Source: Stenotrophomonas sp. SY1 (GTDB lineage Bacteria; Pseudomonadota; Gammaproteobacteria; Xanthomonadales; Xanthomonadaceae). Taken from it: a DNA stretch of 64,000 nucleotides. Below the pieces are notes generated by a model, which saw only the letters and a program-made list of their open reading frames with translations, was not told the origin of the DNA and searched no databases. This document shows positions 57,703 to 64,000 of this stretch, in pieces; the first letter of the stretch is position 1, and every line of letters begins with the position of its first letter. The DNA is taken from positions 124,001-188,000 of the forward strand of contig NZ_JAJOYR010000002.1 of NCBI RefSeq assembly GCF_021202945.1, written 5' to 3'. Made by a program: the position numbers and the translations under genes.

Positions 57703-57735
57703 TCTCCCGCCATGACGGCAGAGGGGTTGGGGCAA
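57703..57735. repeat. Short C-rich palindrome
   Basis: CCCCTCTCCCGCCATGACGG followed by CAGAGGGGTTGGGG, a single-arm member of the repeat family seen at 40.7 and 49.3 kb. Confidence 0.6.
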
Positions 57736-57750
57736 GGGCAAGCTTCACAG

Positions 57751-57783
57751 GAACGGGCGCCTCAAGGCGCCCGTTCCTTTTCC
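57751..57783 (+). terminator. Rho-independent terminator of ahcY
   Basis: A perfect 11-bp stem, GAACGGGCGCC with GGCGCCCGTTC, loop TCAA, tail CTTTTCC. Confidence 0.9.
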
Positions 57784-57820
57784 GGCACAATCAGCCCATC
57801 GCCGCTGATTACCCGTCGCC

Positions 57821-58612
57821 ATGACCACGCAGGTTCCCGAGACCATCGCCGAACAAGTCGCGCTCGCCTGTGATGTCATCGAACAGCGCCTGGCAGACAA
57901 CCTGCTCGGCATCCATCTGTACGGCTCCGCACTCGATGGTGGCCTGAAACCCTTCAGCGATATCGATCTGCTGGTGACCGTAGTCGAACGGCCCGACGCA
58001 GCCACGCTGCGCACACTGCAACGCGAGTTGTTGAACATCTCCGCCCCGCCTGGCCAGCACCCCACCCTGCGCGCATTGGAAGTCACCGTCATCGCCCGTG
58101 GCGAAGTCGTGCCCTGGCGCCACCCGGCACGGCGCGAACTTCAGTTCGGCGAATGGCTGCGACAGGACGTGCTTGACGACGTACTCGAACCGCCCACGAC
58201 CGACCCTGACCTGGCCATCCTGTTGACCAAGGCGCGTTTGCACAGCGTCGCGCTGATTGGCCCTGACATCACAACGTTGCTGGATGCTGTCCCACGCAGG
58301 GACTTCATCCAGGCGCTGGCCGATACGCTGACCCAATGGAACACGCCCGATGATTGGCAAGGCGACGAAACCAACATCGTGCTTGCGCTGGCGCGCATCT
58401 GGTACAGCGCGCAGACCGGGAACATCGCAGCCAAGGACGTTGCCGTCGACTGGCTGCTACCGCGCATTCCTGCCGCGCATCACCCCGTTGTCGCGAAGGC
58501 CCGGCAGATCTATCTGGGCGCAGACGAAACCACTGCGCTGGATGCCGCGTTGGCGGAGTTCATTCATTTTGCCAAGGTCAAGATCACCCTCCTGCTGCAA
58601 GCGCAGCACTGA
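57821..58612 (+). CDS. ANT(3'')-type aminoglycoside nucleotidyltransferase
   Basis: A 263-aa AadA-like protein, the usual length of the family. The nucleotidyltransferase signature is GSALDGGLKPFSDIDLLV (catalytic Asp pair, about 36-53); WYSAQTGNIAAKDVAVDWLL in the C-terminal helical domain is typical of AadA. It would adenylate streptomycin and spectinomycin. It has host-like GC and stands outside the cassette array, so it looks like a resident chromosomal gene rather than an acquired cassette. Activity is untested. Confidence 0.85.
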   Translation: MTTQVPETIAEQVALACDVIEQRLADNLLGIHLYGSALDGGLKPFSDIDLLVTVVERPDAATLRTLQRELLNISAPPGQHPTLRALEVTVIARGEVVPWRHPARRELQFGEWLRQDVLDDVLEPPTTDPDLAILLTKARLHSVALIGPDITTLLDAVPRRDFIQALADTLTQWNTPDDWQGDETNIVLALARIWYSAQTGNIAAKDVAVDWLLPRIPAAHHPVVAKARQIYLGADETTALDAALAEFIHFAKVKITLLLQAQH

Positions 58613-58672
58613 ATCGCCAGCGCACCCCATTTCAACGATCATTGCCCCAATCCCATCCAGCAGGAGCAGCGC

Positions 58673-58888
58673 ATGAGCACCAGCGACAAAGTCCAGGGCC
58701 CCGCCTCGTACTTCCCGTCGATCGAGAAGACTTACGGAAAGCCGGTCGCGCATTGGTTCGCGCTGCTGGATAAGGTGAAGGACCAGAAGCACATGGAACA
58801 GGTGGCGTTCCTCAAGGAACAGCACAAGATCGGACATGGCCACGCCAATGCGCTGGTCGCCTACCACCGCGCGCAGAACGGCGGCTAA
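58673..58888 (+). CDS. DUF4287 protein
   Basis: A 71-aa protein with the DUF4287 pattern (SYFPSIEKTYGKPVAHWF..., then HKIGHGHANALVAYHRAQ). Small cytoplasmic protein of unknown function. A strong CAGGAGCAGCGC ribosome binding region precedes ATG 58673. It is the first of three co-directional genes of uncertain function. Confidence 0.88.
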   Translation: MSTSDKVQGPASYFPSIEKTYGKPVAHWFALLDKVKDQKHMEQVAFLKEQHKIGHGHANALVAYHRAQNGG

Positions 58889-58965
58889 GCCATCCGGCGC
58901 CCCACATCATCCACAACAAACGTCGCCCACATCATCGACGCGACCGACCTTCGAGAACCCGCACC

Positions 58966-59421
58966 ATGCAATCACGCATCATCGAGCGCCCCGGTTTCAC
59001 CGTCGTCGGGATGGAGTACCTGTTCCGCGAAGGCGACAACGGTTTCGGCCAACTGTGGGAACGCTTCATTCCCCGCGAAAACGAAGTCACCGGCAAGCGC
59101 GAGCCTGCGGTCAGCTACGGCGTCTGTGCTCCGCACACCGATGGTTGGCTGCAATATGTGGCCGGCTTCGAGGTCGATGAGGACGCGGCAGTTCCGGAAG
59201 GCATGGTCCGCATTCAGGTGCCCGCGCAACGCTATGCCGTCTTCACCCATGTCGGCACGGCCGCCCAGATCGGCGCGAGCTTCGAAGCGATCATGGACCA
59301 CCTGCTGGACCAGCACGGTTTCCAGGCCTGTGAGGGCGTGGACCTGGAGCGCTACGACCAGCGCTTCGATGACCCGTTCGATCCCACCTCGGAAATGGAG
59401 CTGTACATCCCCATCCGCTGA
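58966..59421 (+). CDS. GyrI-like / AraC effector-binding domain protein
   Basis: A 151-aa stand-alone small-molecule-binding domain: IIERPGFTVVGMEY at the N-terminus, the central YGVCAPHTDGWLQYVAGFEV and VPAQRYAVFTHVG, and the closing SEMELYIPIR. In other proteins this domain follows AraC or MerR DNA-binding domains; alone, as here, it may bind drugs or metabolites. No DNA-binding part is present. It follows the DUF4287 gene by 77 bases. Confidence 0.85.
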   Translation: MQSRIIERPGFTVVGMEYLFREGDNGFGQLWERFIPRENEVTGKREPAVSYGVCAPHTDGWLQYVAGFEVDEDAAVPEGMVRIQVPAQRYAVFTHVGTAAQIGASFEAIMDHLLDQHGFQACEGVDLERYDQRFDDPFDPTSEMELYIPIR

Positions 59422-59470
59422 GCCTTGACGGCCCGGTGCACCCAGCGATGCCGCAACGGAAGCAAACGCA

Positions 59471-60433
59471 ATGACCGAGCAGGACGAAGCACTGCAACAG
59501 CTGCACGAATGCGCCTATGCAGCCGTGGACGAAGGCGAACTGAGCAACGCCGCGCGTGATTTCACCGCCCTGCTGGAGCAGGTTCCGGAAAATCCGTACT
59601 ACCACTACATGCAGGGGCTGGTGCACAAGTACCTGCTGGACTGGCCGATTTCGCTCCGACACAACCTGCAGGCCATCGAACTGTCCGAAGAGTTCAGCCA
59701 GGCCCAGCACTGGAATGCAGCCATCGCCGCGACCGCTTTGGGCGAATGGAGAACCGTTCGCGAGCTGTGGGCGGCTTGTGACATCGCCCTGCCCGAAGGT
59801 GACGGCCCCATCGACGGCGATTTCGGTGTCGCTGCGGTCCGCTTGAACCCGTGGCAGGGCAGCGAGACAGTGTTCGTGCGGCGCATCGATCCGGTGCGCG
59901 CGCGCCTGCTCAACGTACCGCTACCGGAAAGTGGCCACCGCTTCGGTGACATCGTGCTGCACGATGGCGCTTCGACCGGCAGCCGCTTCGACGGCGAGCG
60001 CGAGGTGTATGTCTTCAACCAGCTGGGCCGTCTGGTGCCGTCGGAGTTCCAGACCTTCGCCGTGTTCGTGCGTGCCGACAGCGAAGGCGATCTTGATGCA
60101 CTGCTGAAGGCAACGGCGCCCGGTATCGGCTATGCCGAGGACTGGACGCGCAGCATCCGCCACTACTGCATGCGCTGCAGCTACGGCGCGCCACACCGCC
60201 ACGACCAGAGCGAGGCTGAGGAAAGCGCATGGCAGACGGAGCGCAACCTCGGCATCGCCGCGCAGAGCCGCAAGTCGGTGGAGAAGCTGCTCAAGGATTG
60301 GGCCAGCGGCCATGCCGGGCGCCATGTCGACGCCATCGAAACCCGCGAGCACTCACCGCCTACCTGCGTTCCGGGTGGCGCCTGGTGGATGTCCCTGGAA
60401 GACGAAGAAGACACCGAGGACGACCAAGCGTAA
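59471..60433 (+). CDS. Hypothetical protein with N-terminal TPR-like helices
   Basis: A 320-aa soluble protein. Residues about 1-100 look like two or three TPR helices (AAVDEGELSNAARDFTALLEQ, HNLQAIELSEEFSQAQHWNAA). A second domain (about 120-290) with RHYCMRCSYGAPHRH, a Cys/His cluster, follows, and the C-terminus is acidic. No known enzyme motif. It is co-directional with, and 49 bases after, the GyrI-like gene. Confidence 0.7.
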   Translation: MTEQDEALQQLHECAYAAVDEGELSNAARDFTALLEQVPENPYYHYMQGLVHKYLLDWPISLRHNLQAIELSEEFSQAQHWNAAIAATALGEWRTVRELWAACDIALPEGDGPIDGDFGVAAVRLNPWQGSETVFVRRIDPVRARLLNVPLPESGHRFGDIVLHDGASTGSRFDGEREVYVFNQLGRLVPSEFQTFAVFVRADSEGDLDALLKATAPGIGYAEDWTRSIRHYCMRCSYGAPHRHDQSEAEESAWQTERNLGIAAQSRKSVEKLLKDWASGHAGRHVDAIETREHSPPTCVPGGAWWMSLEDEEDTEDDQA

Positions 60434-60471
60434 TCAGACGGGCGCGGCAGCAGTGCCGCGCCCATCGACAC

Positions 60472-61515
60472 TCACACGCCGGAGAACACCGGCTCCAGCA
60501 GGCGGAAGCTGCCGGCATCGGCATCCATCTCCACCTTGCCCCCGACCGGCACGATGAACTGCTCGCGGATATGGCCGATCATCGCACCGCGATAGGCAGG
60601 GATCTTCAACGGCACGATGTAGTCGTCGAATATCTGGTCCAGCGTCAGCGAGCCGTAGCCGTCACCCGGCTTGCAGTCGGTGCATTCGCCAAAGATGAAG
60701 CCGGCGATCTTGTCCAGCGCGCCCATCAGCTTCAACGTGCTGAACATGCGGTCGATGCGATAAGGCGCTTCTTCCACATCCTCCAGGAACAGGATCTTGC
60801 CGGTGAAGTCCGGCAGGTACGGCGACCCGGCCAGCGCCGTCAGCACGGTGAGGTTGCCACCGACCAGCTCGCCCTGTGCAATGCCGCCACGCAGCGTGAG
60901 CGTGCGGTTGCTGCGCGGCACCAGTTCGTCGTCTGCGTCCACCACGATGTTCTGGTAATGCATCAGTTCGCGCTTGAAGAACAAGCGGTCGAACTGGTCG
61001 GCATTGAAGGGATTCCAGGTCCCCGAACCGATCTGTCCATGGAAGGTCACCAGCCCGGTCCGCGCCTGGATCGCGCTGTGCAGGGCGGTGATGTCGGAGT
61101 AGCCCAGCAGGATCTTGGGATTGGCACGGATGCGGTCGTAGTCCAGCAACGGCAGCAGGCGCGCGGCACCGGAACCTCCACGCACGCAGACGATGGCCTT
61201 GACCTGCTTGTCGCCGAACATCGTATTGATGTCACCGGCCCGCTCGGCATCGGTGCCGGCCAGGTGCCCATAACGCGCGTCGTAATGCGCGCCGGTCTTC
61301 ACCTTCAGCCCGAACGCTTCCATCGCCTCGCGCGCCAGCTGCAGGCTGAGCCGGTCGCTGGTCGCCGAAGACGGGCTGACCAGCCCCACCGTATCGCCCT
61401 TGTTCAAGGCTGGCGGCAGCAAACGCTTACGCGGTGCAGCCGCCGCGCCCTGCAGGCCGATCAACGGCAGCGTTGCTGCCAAGGCGGCACCACCGATGAA
61501 ACGCCGTCTGTCCAT
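60472..61515 (-). CDS. LD-carboxypeptidase (S66 family), Tat-exported
   Basis: A 347-aa peptidase of the LdcA/MccF family. The N-terminus DRRRFIGGAALAATLPLIG is a twin-arginine-like signal. The Ser nucleophile lies in VRGGSGAARLLP, with the Glu and His of the S66 triad expected in the ECTDCKPGDG and IGHIREQF regions. The enzyme cuts the L-D bond of murein tetrapeptides during recycling. ATG 61515 is chosen because it opens the signal; the frame extends 33 codons upstream. Confidence 0.87.
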   Translation of the reverse strand: MDRRRFIGGAALAATLPLIGLQGAAAAPRKRLLPPALNKGDTVGLVSPSSATSDRLSLQLAREAMEAFGLKVKTGAHYDARYGHLAGTDAERAGDINTMFGDKQVKAIVCVRGGSGAARLLPLLDYDRIRANPKILLGYSDITALHSAIQARTGLVTFHGQIGSGTWNPFNADQFDRLFFKRELMHYQNIVVDADDELVPRSNRTLTLRGGIAQGELVGGNLTVLTALAGSPYLPDFTGKILFLEDVEEAPYRIDRMFSTLKLMGALDKIAGFIFGECTDCKPGDGYGSLTLDQIFDDYIVPLKIPAYRGAMIGHIREQFIVPVGGKVEMDADAGSFRLLEPVFSGV

Positions 61516-61588
61516 GATGCCGCCTGTCGTTGAACGTCCGGCCCAGAGTAGCAACCGCTTCCCTGACCGGACAATCCAGCGGACTGGT

Positions 61589-64000
61589 TTACATGTTGCG
61601 GCGGTACTCGCCACCCACGTCGTACAGCGCGTGACTGATCTGCCCGAGGCTGTGGGTCTTGACTGCTTCGATCAACGCCTCGAACACATTGCGGCGGTCA
61701 CGCGCGGTCTTCTGCAGGTAAGCCAGGCCGTGCCCGTCATGTGCATCGCCTTCGTTGGCCGGTGCGCCTTCCACCTCATGCGAATGCGAGGTTTCGCCAG
61801 CCGGCGCCAACGCGTTGCGATTGCGCTGCCAGGTGTGCACGTTCTCGATCTGCTGGCCCTTCTCTTCCTCGGTCGAGCGGATCAATTCGATCTCGGTGGC
61901 CACTTCGCCCGCATGCTCCTTGGGCAGGAACATGTTGACGCCGACCAGCGGCAGGCTGCCGTCGTGCTTCTTGTGCTCGTAGTACAGCGACTCTTCCTGG
62001 ATCTTGCCGCGCTGGTACATGGTGTCCATTGCACCCAGCACGCCACCACGTTCGCTGATCGCTTCGAACTCCTTGTACACGGCTTCTTCGACGATATCGG
62101 TGAGCTTGTCAACGATGAAGCTGCCTTGCCACGGGTTCTCGCAGAAGTTCAGCCCCAGCTCCTTGTTGATGATCATCTGGATCGCCACCGCGCGGCGCAC
62201 GCTCTCCTCGGTCGGCGTGGTGATCGCTTCGTCGTAGGCATTGGTGTGCAGGCTGTTGCAGTTGTCGAACAGCGCATACAGCGCCTGCAGCGTGGTGCGG
62301 ATGTCGTTGAACTGGATTTCCTGTGCGTGCAGCGAGCGACCGGAAGTCTGGATGTGGTACTTCATCATCTGGCTGCGCTCGTTGGCGCCATAACGCTCAC
62401 GCATCGCGCGCGCCCAGATGCGGCGCGCCACGCGGCCGATCACGGTGTACTCCGGGTCCATGCCGTTGGAGAAGAAGAACGACAGGTTGGGCGCGAAGTC
62501 GTCGATCTTCATGCCACGCGCCAGGTAGTACTCGACGATGGTGAAGCCGTTGGACAGAGTGAAGGCCAACTGGCTGATCGGATTCGCACCGGCTTCGGCG
62601 ATGTGATAACCGGAGATCGACACCGAGTAGAAGTTGCGCACCTTGTTGTCGACAAAGTACTGCTGGATGTCGCCCATCATCCGCAGCGCGAACTCGGTGG
62701 AGAAGATACAGGTGTTCTGTGCCTGGTCTTCCTTGAGGATGTCCGCCTGCACGGTGCCGCGCACGGTGGACAGCGTCTCAGCCTTGATGCGCGCGTAGGT
62801 GTCGGCATCGACCAACTGGTCACCGGTGACGCCCAGCAGTGCCAGGCCCAGGCCGTTGTTGGTCGGCGGCAGCTCGCCATGGTACTGCGGGCGGGCGCGG
62901 CCTTCGAAGATCTTCGCGATCTTCGCCTCGGCCTCGGCCCAGCGCGCGGGATCTTCCTGCAGGTATTTCTCAATCTGTTGATCGATGGCGGTGTTCATGA
63001 ACATCGCCAGGATCATCGGCGCCGGGCCGTTGATGGTCATCGACACCGAGGTGGTCGGCGCGCACAGGTCAAAGCCGGAATACAACTTCTTCATGTCGTC
63101 CAGCGTGGGGATGTTGACGCCGGAGTTGCCGATCTTGCCGTAGATGTCCGGGCGCGGCGCCGGGTCCTCGCCATACAGCGTCACGCTGTCGAAGGCGGTG
63201 GACAGGCGCGCCGCCGGCTGGCCCACGCTCAGGTAATGGAAGCGACGGTTGGTGCGCTCGGGCGTGCCTTCGCCGGCGAACATGCGGATCGGGTCTTCGC
63301 CGGTGCGGCGGTACGGATACACGCCGCCGGTGTACGGGTACGAGCCCGGCAGGTTCTCCTTCTGCAGAAACACCAGCAGCTCGCCCCAGCTGCGGTAGGT
63401 GGGCGCGGCGATCTTGGGAATCTGCTGGTGGCTGAGCGACTCGCGGTAGTTCTCCACGCGGATGGTCTTGCCGCGCACTTGGTACTCATTGACCGGCTCG
63501 GTGATCGATTTCAGGCGTGCGGGCCACTCGCGCAACAGGCGCAGTGCTTCGGAATCGAGCGACTGCACGGCATCGTTGTAGCGCTGGCGCAGGGTGCGGA
63601 TGCTGTTGTCGGCAGCGGCGTCGGTCAGGGCATCGGCCGGGTACAGATCCAGCGCGCCCGGCAATGCCGCATCACCCAGTTCCTTCAGCGCCTGCCACAG
63701 GCTCTGCGCACGCTCGGCCACCTCGGCCTGCGAGTCGATGCGGGCGTTGATGCCGCGGCCCTGCTCGGCAATCTCGGCCAAGTAACGCACACGGCTGCCC
63801 GGGATCAGCACCGTCGCACGCGGCTCCTTGAGCGAGGTGTCGATCTGCGGCTGCAACCCTGTGTCGGCCTTGACCTTCTCGCGCAGCAGGCGACACAGGT
63901 TGGCGAACATCCAGCTGATACCCGGATCGTTGAACTGGCTGGCGATGGTCGGATAAACCGGCACATCCTCATCCTTCATCGTGAAAGCGACGCGGTTGCG
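61589..64000 (-). CDS. IcmF-like fused acyl-CoA mutase, C-terminal part (runs off the right edge)
   Basis: At least 803 aa are visible; the frame continues past base 64000, so the N-terminus is missing. The visible part holds a G-protein-chaperone-side segment and a full methylmalonyl-CoA-mutase-type barrel: [56 protein letters not shown] and [19 protein letters not shown]. The length and N-terminal remainder fit isobutyryl-CoA mutase fused to its GTPase (IcmF). It needs coenzyme B12. The B12 domain would lie upstream, outside the window. Confidence 0.85.
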   Translation of the reverse strand, partial: RNRVAFTMKDEDVPVYPTIASQFNDPGISWMFANLCRLLREKVKADTGLQPQIDTSLKEPRATVLIPGSRVRYLAEIAEQGRGINARIDSQAEVAERAQSLWQALKELGDAALPGALDLYPADALTDAAADNSIRTLRQRYNDAVQSLDSEALRLLREWPARLKSITEPVNEYQVRGKTIRVENYRESLSHQQIPKIAAPTYRSWGELLVFLQKENLPGSYPYTGGVYPYRRTGEDPIRMFAGEGTPERTNRRFHYLSVGQPAARLSTAFDSVTLYGEDPAPRPDIYGKIGNSGVNIPTLDDMKKLYSGFDLCAPTTSVSMTINGPAPMILAMFMNTAIDQQIEKYLQEDPARWAEAEAKIAKIFEGRARPQYHGELPPTNNGLGLALLGVTGDQLVDADTYARIKAETLSTVRGTVQADILKEDQAQNTCIFSTEFALRMMGDIQQYFVDNKVRNFYSVSISGYHIAEAGANPISQLAFTLSNGFTIVEYYLARGMKIDDFAPNLSFFFSNGMDPEYTVIGRVARRIWARAMRERYGANERSQMMKYHIQTSGRSLHAQEIQFNDIRTTLQALYALFDNCNSLHTNAYDEAITTPTEESVRRAVAIQMIINKELGLNFCENPWQGSFIVDKLTDIVEEAVYKEFEAISERGGVLGAMDTMYQRGKIQEESLYYEHKKHDGSLPLVGVNMFLPKEHAGEVATEIELIRSTEEEKGQQIENVHTWQRNRNALAPAGETSHSHEVEGAPANEGDAHDGHGLAYLQKTARDRRNVFEALIEAVKTHSLGQISHALYDVGGEYRRNM

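Overview
The window reads as chromosome of a gamma-proteobacterium of the family Xanthomonadaceae, most probably Stenotrophomonas. This is inferred from the high GC content, GTAG-type palindromic repeats like those described in S. maltophilia, an SAH riboswitch in front of ahcY, and the gene content. Nearly all genes are housekeeping or accessory chromosomal genes in short operons on both strands. I saw no rRNA or tRNA gene, no CRISPR array, no insertion sequence and no prophage.

Left part (1-26.5 kb). A secreted EF-hand protein, the N-end-rule transferase bpt, a secreted endonuclease/exonuclease/phosphatase-family protein and purT come first. A tightly overlapping operon follows: SPFH protein, small membrane protein, a 59-aa ribbon-helix-helix protein, DUF4177 protein, hydrolase, PH-like protein. 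Its start carries a 17-bp palindrome. Next are a D,D-carboxypeptidase-like gene, two small membrane proteins, an AlkA-like glycosylase with a DUF423 protein, a SRPBCC protein, a NarL-type two-component pair, a GNAT gene and minCDE. An OmpR-type two-component pair is divergent from a probable lipid A modification set: ArnT-like glycosyltransferase, PAP2 phosphatase and EptA phosphoethanolamine transferase. A lipoprotein M2 peptidase (ACE homologue) closes this part.

Middle (26.76-33.67 kb). This is the most unusual segment: an array of integron gene cassettes with no integrase in the window (a CALIN). Twelve attC sites, nine well formed and three degenerate, separate twelve co-directional genes, most of visibly lower GC and of unknown function. 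One encodes a HEPN-like protein with an RX4H motif; several encode lipoproteins, secreted or membrane proteins. Sites are intact on the left and decay to the right, which suggests that the insertion end was on the left.

Right part (33.7-64 kb). Core metabolism and enzymes: a Bcr/CflA exporter, gcvP under a tandem glycine riboswitch, an M1 aminopeptidase, a putative PD-(D/E)XK (DUF3883) nuclease, a nitroreductase-family protein, a methyltransferase, a YdjM-like protein, metK, an acyl-CoA thioesterase, ppc, an S9 peptidase, ahcY under an SAH riboswitch, an ANT(3'')-type nucleotidyltransferase, three small-to-medium cytoplasmic proteins, an LD-carboxypeptidase, and the C-terminal part of an IcmF-like acyl-CoA mutase that runs off the right edge. 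metK and ahcY together make and recycle the methyl-donor cycle. Between ppc and the S9 peptidase is a 600-bp non-coding stretch with a tandem duplication that carries a hexanucleotide repeat of different length in each copy.
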